NCBI GenBank assembly: GCA_018396565.1
Contig: JAGTQO010000026.1
Location: 1 to 18,417, forward strand
Direction: 5' to 3'
Origin: Candidatus Bathyarchaeota archaeon
GTDB lineage: Archaea; Thermoproteota; Bathyarchaeia; 40CM-2-53-6; RBG-13-38-9
Length of the DNA stretch: 18,417 nucleotides
The notes under the pieces are model-generated. The model did no database searches. It was not told the DNA's origin and saw only the letters and a program-made list of their open reading frames with translations. Shown here in pieces: positions 1-7,122 of this stretch. Position 1 is the first letter of the stretch, and every line of letters starts with the position of its first letter. A program made the translations under genes and the position numbers.

Positions 1-1
1 T

Positions 2-859
2 GCCCTAGTCTTCTCAGCCATGGGTCTGAGACATGATGAAGCCCAATACTTCATAGATGAGTTTAGGAACTCAGGGGCGTTGGAACGTTCAATTATCATC
101 CTAAACTTGGCCGATGACCCAGCGATAGAGAGGCTCTTCACACCGCGCATAGCCCTGACAGCTGCTGAATATGTAGCCTTCAAACTCGGGATGCATGTAC
201 TGGTTATACTCAGCGACATGACAAACTACGCCGAGGTTCTCAGAGAATTGAGTGCGGCGAGAGAGGAGGTTCCGAGCAGGAAAGGCTATCCAGGATACCT
301 TTACAGCGACTTGGCCTCAATATATGAGAGGGCTGGAATCATTGAGGGTCTACCTGGATCACTGACCCAGATGCCGATCCTGACAATGCCTGGAGGAGAC
401 ATACAACATCCTATCCCAGACCTGAGCGGATACATAACTGAAGGCCAAATATTCTTGGACCGAGAACTATACATGAAAGGCATATACCCACCGATAAATG
501 TCCTACCATCCCTATCCAGACTGATGAGGAAGGGGATAGGTAAGGGAAAGACTAGGGAAGACCATGGAGATGTTGCAGACCAGCTCTACGGAGCCTACGC
601 CAGGGGTAGGAGGGCCAGGGACCTATCCAGAATAGTCGGTGAGGTCGGCCTGAGTGAGGATGAGAAGCTCTACCTGAAGTTCGCTGACAGATTCGAGGCT
701 GAATTCATAAATCAAGGTGAGTATGAGAACAGGTCGATAGATGAGACCCTTAACATCGCATGGAGACTCTTATCAATCCTCCCTGAGAAAGCCCTCACAA
801 GAATACGTGAAGAATATGTTGAGAAGTACTATGTGAAGAAAGAGGCCGCCCAAGAGTAG
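2..859 (+). CDS. atpB: A-type ATP synthase subunit B, C-terminal part (5' truncated by window)
   Basis: This is the regulatory, non-catalytic subunit of the A1 head of the archaeal ATP synthase, which alternates with subunit A in the hexamer. The open frame continues upstream to the window edge, so the first ATG at 20 is internal. About 286 residues remain of a family that is usually about 460. Sequence that identifies it: a run containing [12 protein letters not shown], then [15 protein letters not shown], then the C-terminal stretch with [15 protein letters not shown] and a tail with [17 protein letters not shown]. These are diagnostic of the B subunit rather than A. The N-terminal barrel and the P-loop-like region lie outside the window. 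Subunit D begins 15 bp after the stop, so B, D and C form one transcription unit; subunit A is probably upstream. Confidence 0.96.
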   Translation, partial: ALVFSAMGLRHDEAQYFIDEFRNSGALERSIIILNLADDPAIERLFTPRIALTAAEYVAFKLGMHVLVILSDMTNYAEVLRELSAAREEVPSRKGYPGYLYSDLASIYERAGIIEGLPGSLTQMPILTMPGGDIQHPIPDLSGYITEGQIFLDRELYMKGIYPPINVLPSLSRLMRKGIGKGKTREDHGDVADQLYGAYARGRRARDLSRIVGEVGLSEDEKLYLKFADRFEAEFINQGEYENRSIDETLNIAWRLLSILPEKALTRIREEYVEKYYVKKEAAQE

Positions 860-874
860 GGTAGGTTTTCCCAC

Positions 875-1489
875 ATGAGTATCTCAGGCCGGGCTGCGGT
901 GACCAGAGGTGTCCTACTCAGATTAAGGGAGCAACTCGAATTCACGAAGAGGGGCCAGGAACTTCTGAAGATGAAGAGAGACCATCTAGCAGCTGAGACG
1001 AATAGGCTTCTAGCCAAGGTTGTTATGCGCAAGGACCTAGACCGAAAGATCATGGAAGCCTACGTGAGCCTTAAGGAGGCCTACCTGAACTTGGGATACT
1101 CGGGCCTACTCTCGCAAGCCTCAACAGTCGACAAGATGACTGTCAAGGTCAGGCCCCGCAGCATAATGGGTGTCATAGTTCCAGAGGTCATGGTTGAGAA
1201 GGTGCCTGAGATAAAACCGATATCGAGCCCATCAGCATATAAGGCGGCCGAGAGACTCAGAGGTTTGATGAGGGAGCTGGTGGATCTCGCCGAGACCGAG
1301 TCTAGGATAGAGATCATAGCCTACGAGTTGATGATGACGAATAGGAAGGTGAACGCTCTTGAAAGGATCCTTATACCTAACCTTCTGGAATTAATCAGGT
1401 ATGTTGAGGGGAGGCTTGAGGAGGAGTCTCTCGAGGAATTCTTCAGGGCCAAAAGAGTGAAACAGGTCATAGGAAGGGAAGAGAAGTGA
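875..1489 (+). CDS. atpD: A-type ATP synthase subunit D (central stalk)
   Basis: Subunit D is the long coiled-coil rotor shaft that carries torque between the membrane ring and the catalytic head. The 204 residues match the usual family length of about 200-210. The N-terminal helix has the family pattern, with LLRLREQLEFTKRGQELLKM followed by KRDHLAAE, and the C-terminal helix has NALERILIPNLLELIRYVEG, which resembles the conserved end of the family. Both ends are strongly helical and rich in Leu, Lys and Glu. The ATG at 875 is preceded by a weak GGTAGG element; no better start exists. The stop overlaps the GTG start of the next gene (GTGA), which implies translational coupling with subunit C. 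Confidence 0.95.
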   Translation: MSISGRAAVTRGVLLRLREQLEFTKRGQELLKMKRDHLAAETNRLLAKVVMRKDLDRKIMEAYVSLKEAYLNLGYSGLLSQASTVDKMTVKVRPRSIMGVIVPEVMVEKVPEIKPISSPSAYKAAERLRGLMRELVDLAETESRIEIIAYELMMTNRKVNALERILIPNLLELIRYVEGRLEEESLEEFFRAKRVKQVIGREEK

Positions 1490-2508
1490 AGAAGCCTGAG
1501 ACAATATACCTGATAACCAGGACTCACGGTAGAAGGACCCACCTACTCAACCCTGAAGACTTCAACGTCATGGCGAAGTCTAGAAGCCTCAGCGAGGCTG
1601 TCAACCAACTCTTGAGGAGCGACTACGCAGTTGAGATAAGTAAGTTGCCGAGTAGAGAGGTGGACTCTGCAAGACTTGAAATGATCTTTCTGAAAACTTT
1701 AGTAGACCGATACTTTACGGTCGTTAAAGATGCGAGGGGAAAGGTCCAGGAATTCTTCAGAGCATACGCAGCTAGGATCGAGATTGAGAATCTGAAGAGG
1801 GTCTTAAGAGCTAAACATACAGGTGAACCTATCGACAGCCGAAACCTGATACCTCTAGGGAGGGAACACACAACCATAAACTTTCCAGCCCTCCTAAAGG
1901 CTGAGAATGTTGAGGAAACCGTCACCCTACTCAAGGAGACGCCATATGCACCTTTAAGCGGTAGGGTGGAGGCATATAGGCGTCTCAACCTACCAATCAT
2001 ATTGGAGTCACTGCTTGACAAGATATACTTCGAGAGAGTTCTGGAGAGGATGGATGGGCTTGTAGACGTGGGGAGTCTGAGGTGGCTCGTATGTCAGGAG
2101 GTCGATCTGAGGAATCTATCATTGATATTCACATTGAAACTTATGGATGCCCCCCCGAGACTCATAGAGGATACCGCCATCCCAATATATTACAAACTTA
2201 GGAGGGGGGTGGTGAGAAGATTGGCTCAAGGAAGGTTTGAGGATGGAGGAGAGATTCTCGCAGGTATTTACAGTGGTGTTTTAGACGATGTCTCCAAGAG
2301 ACCAGGTGACGAGTCTAGATTAGAAGTAGCGATTTCAAAGAGGATATATGATAATGCAACATTCGCCTTAACCAACTTCTTCCTAGAGTTGAGTTACGTG
2401 GTTGCTTACATGCTTCTCTGTGAGAAGGAGGCTAAGAATCTGGTCACCATCACTACAGCTCTTGATCTAGGTGTATCTGAGGAGGTTTTGAGAAGCAGAA
2501 TCCTGTAG
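1486..2508 (+). CDS. atpC: A-type ATP synthase subunit C (AC39 family, rotor-to-ring adaptor)
   Basis: Subunit C of the AC39/V-type C family is a mostly helical, funnel-shaped protein that seats the central stalk on the proteolipid ring. The 340 residues are close to the usual 330-370. Family-like features include the helical segment with FRAYAARIEIENLKRVLRA, the repeated three-domain helical layout, and a second EVDLRNLSLIFTLKLM segment (WLVCQEVDLRN), the motif typical of AC39 proteins. Start is GTG at 1486, sharing bases with the TGA of subunit D. The gene is placed after D, whereas in many euryarchaeal operons C precedes A and B. Its 3' end is only 20 bp from the end of the convergent proteolipid gene. 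Confidence 0.92.
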   Translation: MKKPETIYLITRTHGRRTHLLNPEDFNVMAKSRSLSEAVNQLLRSDYAVEISKLPSREVDSARLEMIFLKTLVDRYFTVVKDARGKVQEFFRAYAARIEIENLKRVLRAKHTGEPIDSRNLIPLGREHTTINFPALLKAENVEETVTLLKETPYAPLSGRVEAYRRLNLPIILESLLDKIYFERVLERMDGLVDVGSLRWLVCQEVDLRNLSLIFTLKLMDAPPRLIEDTAIPIYYKLRRGVVRRLAQGRFEDGGEILAGIYSGVLDDVSKRPGDESRLEVAISKRIYDNATFALTNFFLELSYVVAYMLLCEKEAKNLVTITTALDLGVSEEVLRSRIL

Positions 2509-2528
2509 AACTCTATGAATACTTTGAA

Positions 2529-2888
2529 TCATATCTTTCCAAGAATCATGATCGCGACAACCAAGCCGTAGATTGCGAGTCCTTCACCGAGACCTGCAAA
2601 GATAAGTACCCAAGTCGTAAGCTCAGGCCTCTCTACAGTCGCAGCCATACCAGCGGATGTCGAGCCGAAAATCGCTATCCCAGCGCCTAGGCCTGAAAGG
2701 CCGACTGCAAGACTTGCAGCGATCAAGCCGTAAAGCTTGGCTCCCGCGGCTTCAGTAGGCTGAGGCTCAACGGCTGCTAGGGTTGACGAAGCCAAGGCTG
2801 CGAATGTAATTATAGATATTATTAGTGGGACCAGAAAGATTAGGCTCCTCCCAAATGTAAATCTTCTTCCAAACATTCTATTCAGCAT
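2529..2888 (-). CDS. atpK: A-type ATP synthase subunit K (membrane rotor proteolipid)
   Basis: Forms the rotating ion-carrying ring of the membrane sector. In the 119-residue form starting at ATG 2888 there is an N-terminal hydrophobic, signal-peptide-like segment (about residues 14-40, ending near ALASSTLAA), then one proteolipid hairpin. The first hairpin helix is Gly-rich (GLSGLGAGIAIFG) and the second holds the ion-binding carboxylate Glu102 in FAGLGEGLAIYGLVVAI. A single Glu per two-helix hairpin is the simple, non-duplicated architecture. The absence of a Gln/Glu sodium motif in helix 1 hints at proton coupling, which is inference. I chose ATG 2888 because GGAG and GGTG stand just upstream; an in-frame TTG at 2903 would add five residues. 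The gene follows subunit I on the same strand after about 60 bp. Confidence 0.92.
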   Translation of the reverse strand: MLNRMFGRRFTFGRSLIFLVPLIISIITFAALASSTLAAVEPQPTEAAGAKLYGLIAASLAVGLSGLGAGIAIFGSTSAGMAATVERPELTTWVLIFAGLGEGLAIYGLVVAIMILGKI

Positions 2889-2947
2889 AAACACCAACTC
2901 CAACAGTTCAGGGTTAAATGTTGAAACTGACTTTGAATATTTAACAC

Positions 2948-4906
2948 TTACGTAAGAGGGGCCGGTAGGGTGTAGGGTCTATACGGCACGCCTCCCCCTG
3001 TATAGAATTTCGTGAAGAACTCATAGTAGGTCAGCCTCATCGACTGTATCAGTATAGCCAAACCCTCTATTACTATAACGAGGAAATTCATTATTAAGTA
3101 ACTGAGGGGAACCCCAACCGTCAAGGCTAGGATTGAGGCTGAGAGGCCAAGAGCACCGTGAGCGATGGCGAAAGCTGCGAGCCTGACATATGAGATGGAG
3201 TTTGTGAGGAATGATATGAATGTTTCAATGAACTCCGCAAATCCTTTCATCAACTGTTCAACAAGTTTGATATGCCCCTCGGCTACGCCTTCGATGATTG
3301 GGAAGAACATGATGAGGGCTAGAAGGACCATAGCAGCTATTGTCAGGGGGAGGTTCTCAGTGAATACTGTGAAAGACATGTTCGAGGCGTACCTGACAGC
3401 TAGCATGACACCTACGACATAGTAAGCCAACCCTATGATGGAGGAGATGGCCTTGTATAGGTCCCCCCTCCTGAGCATGTTGATCACTCTCAGGACTAGT
3501 CCCATACTTATCTGTAAGACCCCAAACAGGAGTGCGGCGATTATGATTGCCGACTGGTTGTGGAATGGACTTATGAGGATGGGGTGAATGACACCTTCCA
3601 ATAGGAAGATTTCGCCATACAAGATTCCGAATATAGTTGACGCCAAGCCGCAGACGAACAGGATTCCACCAAGCCTCCTAACAGCTCTAGCAGGTATTTT
3701 CAAGAACTCCCGCTGGAGGTTTAAGAGGATCAATCCAATAGCGGCTAGGACAAGCCCACTCCCTACGTCGCCGAACATAAGTCCAAACATCGCCGGAAAG
3801 AGTATGGCTGTGATCGGCGTTGGATCTATCTCCCTATAGTCTGGTGTACCCCTCAGTTTCGTGAGTAACTCGAAGAATCCCAAGACCCCCTTATTCTCCA
3901 TCTTGACCGGTGGCTTATCATTTGGGGTGGCGTCTTCAAACCTTATGTAGGCTGCGCCTACGGCTGCCACTTGAATAGCATTCTCCGTCTCCTGAACCTT
4001 CTCGGCTGGAACCCATCCATGTATCAGACTCATAGTCCTCGTCCTGTTGAGATTGGACCTGGCCTCCTCAAGCCTCAATGTTCCCGTCACGATAGGTTCA
4101 TAAAGTTTAGACTTTTCCCTAAACTCCTCACCTAAAGCCCACAGCCTAGCCTCAACCTCCCTTACACTCTTAACTTTCTCATCTATCTCAGTAGTCAACT
4201 CTTTGAGGGCGTCATTCGGGTCAGGCTTCACATCGGCTGGGTATGTGAACTCGCTGAAGTTTAGGAGTGTAAGGGCGTTCTCTATGTGAGCCTTATCCTC
4301 GTTCAGACCTGTCAACACTATGAAGTCCTCCCTTCCAGCCTCAGGAGTGAACGTGAAGGTTACACTCGTCCCCTCAGCATATCTTCTGAGTCTCGGGATG
4401 AGCTCCCTCTGGAGGAGACCCGCCTTAACAAATATGTGTCTGAATTCTCCGAGCTGGTCTATTCGAAGATTATGTTTCTGGAGGATCCTGAGCTTCCTCT
4501 CTAAACCTCTTAACCTATCAACATCGGACTTCAGACCCTCCATCAGACTCATCTCCTTGTCGAGTCTGACCTCAATGTCGGCAACATAATCTTCAATTTC
4601 CCTAGGATCCTTCTTCACGGATGGGTATGTTAGGGATGGCTTGGTGAAACTCAGCCTCAACTTCTCGATGAAGCCTTTACGTTCAGCCTCCTTGGCTGGT
4701 AAGGTCGATAGTATAGACTCTATCCTCTGCTGTAGCTTCACATATCTCTCGCAGACGTCAACATTCTCAACTCTCTTGAAGCCGCTTACGGTATAGTCAC
4801 TCACGATCTGAACTGCACCAACCTTACCCAGAGCCTTGAGCACATCATCCTCGAATCTTGTTGGGAATGTCGCATACATCCTCTTCATCGACACAGTTCT
4901 GAACAA
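2948..4906 (-). CDS. atpI: A-type ATP synthase subunit I (stator / membrane subunit a)
   Basis: The membrane stator subunit that forms the ion half-channels and links peripheral stalks to the head. The N-terminal half (to about residue 340) is a soluble, coiled-coil-rich arm ending in the GWVP motif typical of the family. The C-terminal half has about seven or eight membrane helices, with FGDVGSG at the start of the membrane part. The essential channel arginine is seen in SYVRLAAFAIAHGALG (Arg575 in this form) and a second conserved element is QSMRLTYYEFFTKFY near the end. I chose the TTG start at 4906 because GAGGTGA (4912-4918) sits five bases upstream and the resulting N-terminus (FRTVSMKRMY) matches where family members usually begin. 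An in-frame ATG at 4945 would add 13 residues but has no well-placed ribosome site. Total 652 residues, normal for the family. Confidence 0.93.
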   Translation of the reverse strand: MFRTVSMKRMYATFPTRFEDDVLKALGKVGAVQIVSDYTVSGFKRVENVDVCERYVKLQQRIESILSTLPAKEAERKGFIEKLRLSFTKPSLTYPSVKKDPREIEDYVADIEVRLDKEMSLMEGLKSDVDRLRGLERKLRILQKHNLRIDQLGEFRHIFVKAGLLQRELIPRLRRYAEGTSVTFTFTPEAGREDFIVLTGLNEDKAHIENALTLLNFSEFTYPADVKPDPNDALKELTTEIDEKVKSVREVEARLWALGEEFREKSKLYEPIVTGTLRLEEARSNLNRTRTMSLIHGWVPAEKVQETENAIQVAAVGAAYIRFEDATPNDKPPVKMENKGVLGFFELLTKLRGTPDYREIDPTPITAILFPAMFGLMFGDVGSGLVLAAIGLILLNLQREFLKIPARAVRRLGGILFVCGLASTIFGILYGEIFLLEGVIHPILISPFHNQSAIIIAALLFGVLQISMGLVLRVINMLRRGDLYKAISSIIGLAYYVVGVMLAVRYASNMSFTVFTENLPLTIAAMVLLALIMFFPIIEGVAEGHIKLVEQLMKGFAEFIETFISFLTNSISYVRLAAFAIAHGALGLSASILALTVGVPLSYLIMNFLVIVIEGLAILIQSMRLTYYEFFTKFYTGGGVPYRPYTLPAPLT

Positions 4907-4994
4907 GCGATTCACCTCAATGTTCCAAATATGGATCTCGTCCATGTAACTTTTGATGTGTCACCATCTAAACCAACCCTTTCCTAAACTGCTA

Positions 4995-5447
4995 TCAAAG
5001 AATCTTTGTTACTATCTCCTTAACATCGTTGAGGGATGAGAGTGAAGACTCTATTTCTTTCAATGTCTTTCTACTCTTCGATATATCCAACAGCACGGTT
5101 CCACTTATAGTCTCCTTCGTTGAAGGCGGGAGTAGAAACATTATTATGTTGACGTTCTCCTCTGCAAGTTTTCCAGCTATTCTGGCCATGACCCCCGGAT
5201 GATTGTCTATCGTCATCCTCGCCTCAGCCAGGAGGGTACCTGGCTTCCCTGCTACACTCATAACCATCTCGCCGACAGCAGGGTTGACGGTCAGAAGTAG
5301 CCTCGTCCCCGAAGTGATCTCTAGGAGTCTACAAGCCTCTTCTGGGAGGGTGACTCTAAACCCATCCTCTACAGTTACAACCTCGGATAACGTCGGTGGA
5401 CTAACAGTTTTTCCAGACAAGTTACGACCCCAAACATTAGCAAACAA
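4995..5447 (-). CDS. AbrB/SpoVT-like domain plus ACT domain regulatory protein
   Basis: A 150-residue protein with two small domains. Residues about 24-55 (VTVEDGFRVTLPEEACRLL, then SGTRLLLTV) look like a swapped-hairpin AbrB/SpoVT fold, normally a DNA-binding dimer. Residues about 75-148 look like an ACT domain, with DNHPGVMARIAGKLAEENVN, the usual ligand-sensing turn between strand 1 and helix 1. The pairing suggests a transcription regulator that senses an amino acid or similar small molecule. The target is unknown. The first possible start is TTG 5447. A TATA-like element centred near 5462 would place transcription start around 5436, so a TTG at 5420 preceded by GGGGTC is a credible alternative that loses no domain. 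The gene is co-directional with subunit I, about 90 bp upstream of it, and may be cotranscribed. Confidence 0.75.
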   Translation of the reverse strand: MFANVWGRNLSGKTVSPPTLSEVVTVEDGFRVTLPEEACRLLEITSGTRLLLTVNPAVGEMVMSVAGKPGTLLAEARMTIDNHPGVMARIAGKLAEENVNIIMFLLPPSTKETISGTVLLDISKSRKTLKEIESSLSSLNDVKEIVTKIL

Positions 5448-5455
5448 CGAACAGC

Positions 5456-5468
5456 ATTATAATATTTT
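5456..5468 (-). promoter_or_regulatory. Probable TATA-box promoter of the AbrB-ACT gene
   Basis: On the minus strand the sequence reads AAAATATTATAAT. As an archaeal TATA element it would place transcription start about 26 bp downstream, near 5436, just past the TTG at 5447. This is a position-and-composition inference; no transcript data are available. Confidence 0.4.
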
Positions 5469-5670
5469 CTCAGACTATGCCCGGATAGTTCCAAGAATGT
5501 TGTTTGAAATGAATCTGAAAACAAGTAGCGCTACCGTCTAAGGTAAGAGGATATTTCAAAACTGGACGGACTATGAGTTTCTCAACCAAGAATTTAGATA
5601 TGTGCTAAGGGGTAGAGATATATCGAGGGATAAGAGGGGTATCGATGTAATTTCCTAGTAGGATAGCCCA

Positions 5671-5685
5671 ATAATTAAAAACTAA
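5671..5685 (+). promoter_or_regulatory. TATA-box promoter of the DUF166-corrinoid operon, leaderless
   Basis: The AT-rich ATAATTAAAAACTAA is centred near 5677, which puts the expected transcription start at about 5703, matching the ATG at 5702. No ribosome site precedes that ATG, so a leaderless mRNA is likely. The remaining intergenic DNA from 5448 to 5670 shows no gene or RNA that I can recognise. Confidence 0.5.
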
Positions 5686-5701
5686 TTGTGAAATCTTGAA
5701 G

Positions 5702-6439
5702 ATGATCTGTATGGTCACCAACCGGAAACTGTCTGTCTGCGCACTTGTTCAAGGGTTTTACGGCTATAGAATAGTCTCAAATATCAAAGGAAGAACCCCT
5801 GAAGGCTGGAATCTCGAGGTCTGCGAGTTTACAAATAAACTCCCAGATCCGGTAGATGATCCTAGGAGTTTGATTCCTAAACCTCCACATTGCGACCTGA
5901 TACTCTCTCTTGGGGAGCATCCTACGATTGCAGCTCTTCTACCGGAGATCACTCAAGCTGCAGCAGCCAGTTCGGTTATCTGTCCAGTTGACAATCATGA
6001 TTGGGTACCCTTGGGATTGATTAAGCAGGTGTCTGAGAGGCTTTCTGATTTGGGTGTTGCCTATGTCTTTCCGAAGCCTCTATGTTCGCTCCAAGACAAT
6101 GTCGACGATGATTATATCAGGCTCTTCGCTGAGAAGTTCGGTAGGCCTAGACTGCGGATCATTTTGAATGGTAAGGTGATAAGCAGGGTTGATGTTTTGC
6201 GTAGCTCACCTTGCGGGGCCACATACTTTGTGGCTGAGAGGCTCGTCGGCTTGAAGGCGTATGAAGCTGCGTTGAGGGCGGGGCTCCTCACACAGCTTTA
6301 TCCATGTTTAGCATCCAAAGCTGAGGCACTAAACTATGGGAGGTCGTTGATAAATGAGGCGGCGAGAATAATGAGCAGAACAGTCGAAGAGTCCATATTG
6401 AAAGCAGGTTTGTCGAGTGACGTTGAGGTTCAGGGTTGA
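5702..6439 (+). CDS. DUF166 family protein, paralog A
   Basis: Member of the archaeal DUF166 family, function unknown. Shared with paralog B (start 7123): an N-terminal strand with FYGYRIV (FGEQVV in B), a segment ending in DLILSLGEHP (DLLLVLGIHP in B), a PVDN/PIDD turn, KPLC/EPFC, FGRPR, and a VLR-SPCGAT block (VLRDTPSGTA in B). The alternating strands and helices suggest a Rossmann-like fold. Possible functional cysteines are Cys128, Cys171 in the PCG motif and Cys202. It has 245 residues from ATG 5702, chosen because the upstream TATA element predicts a leaderless start there; a TTG at 5696 is also in frame. Some databases call this family thymidylate synthase, but I see no feature of ThyA or ThyX. 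It is followed after six bases by the corrinoid protein gene, so the two are almost certainly coexpressed. Confidence 0.8.
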   Translation: MICMVTNRKLSVCALVQGFYGYRIVSNIKGRTPEGWNLEVCEFTNKLPDPVDDPRSLIPKPPHCDLILSLGEHPTIAALLPEITQAAAASSVICPVDNHDWVPLGLIKQVSERLSDLGVAYVFPKPLCSLQDNVDDDYIRLFAEKFGRPRLRIILNGKVISRVDVLRSSPCGATYFVAERLVGLKAYEAALRAGLLTQLYPCLASKAEALNYGRSLINEAARIMSRTVEESILKAGLSSDVEVQG

Positions 6440-6445
6440 AGCCTT

Positions 6446-7090
6446 ATGTCCAAAAGAGATTCAGATGCGATTTTGGAGGTTCTGCTCGACTTTGGTGGAC
6501 GCAAGATCAGAGAATACTGTTTGAAGAGGTTGGATGAGGGAACAGAACCTTACAGAATATTTGAGGATCTCTCTATGGGTCTGGAGGAGATAGGTAAAGG
6601 TTACGAGAGTGAATCCTCCAGAATATACTTCACGTCAGACCTAATAGTCGCTGGTAGAAACATGAAGAGGGCTATAGAGGTTCTGAAACCTCACTTCAAG
6701 AGATCCTTGAGGGCGAGGGGTCGGGTTGTTGTAGGAACTGTGAAAGGTGACGTCCATGATATTGGGAAATCAATATTCTCCATAATGCTTGAATCGAATG
6801 GTTTCGAAGTCATCGATCTCGGTGTCGACGTGGCCAAGGAAGATTTCGTAGCAAAGATTAAGGAGTTCAAGCCTGAGATTCTTGGAATGTCCTCACTATT
6901 AACCTCAACAGTATCTTATATGGGTGATGTTGTTGAAGAGTTGAAGAGGATGAATCTCAGGGACAAGGTCAAGATTATAATCGGTGGCCGGGCTGTGACT
7001 GAAGATTTCGCTAAGAGAATAGGTGTAGACGCTTATGGTAAGGATTGCATAGACGGATTGAGGAAGTGTCTATCATTCATCGATGCTTGA
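6446..7090 (+). CDS. Corrinoid (B12-binding) protein of the methyltransferase type
   Basis: A 214-residue cobalamin-binding protein of the MtaC/MtbC/MetH-like class, the carrier that passes a methyl group between two methyltransferases in known systems. Residues about 8-90 form the N-terminal helical cap typical of the class. The Rossmann B12 domain follows, with the signature GTVKGDVHDIGKS, where His104 in D-x-H-x-x-G is the lower axial cobalt ligand. Further down are SSLLTSTVSYM, which lines the nucleotide tail, and GGRAVTEDFAKRIGVDAYGKD at the end of the domain. All key residues are intact, so it should bind cobalamin. It lies between two DUF166 genes and near a RACo activator. No partner methyltransferase is visible in the window, so its methyl donor and acceptor are unknown. 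Confidence 0.93.
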   Translation: MSKRDSDAILEVLLDFGGRKIREYCLKRLDEGTEPYRIFEDLSMGLEEIGKGYESESSRIYFTSDLIVAGRNMKRAIEVLKPHFKRSLRARGRVVVGTVKGDVHDIGKSIFSIMLESNGFEVIDLGVDVAKEDFVAKIKEFKPEILGMSSLLTSTVSYMGDVVEELKRMNLRDKVKIIIGGRAVTEDFAKRIGVDAYGKDCIDGLRKCLSFIDA

Positions 7091-7122
7091 AAGATTAACT
7101 CGTCAACCGATGAGTTCGATGG

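Noticed and set aside
5448..5701. tRNA, small RNA or riboswitch (for example a cobalamin riboswitch) upstream of the corrinoid operon
   Set aside because: No cloverleaf or B12-box-like element could be seen, and the predicted leaderless start leaves no room for a 5' leader riboswitch.
6446..7090. Complete methyltransferase system (MtaB/MtbA/MttB/MtrH) around the corrinoid protein
   Set aside because: I searched the neighbouring translations for barrel-type methyltransferase signatures and found none; only carrier and activator are present.
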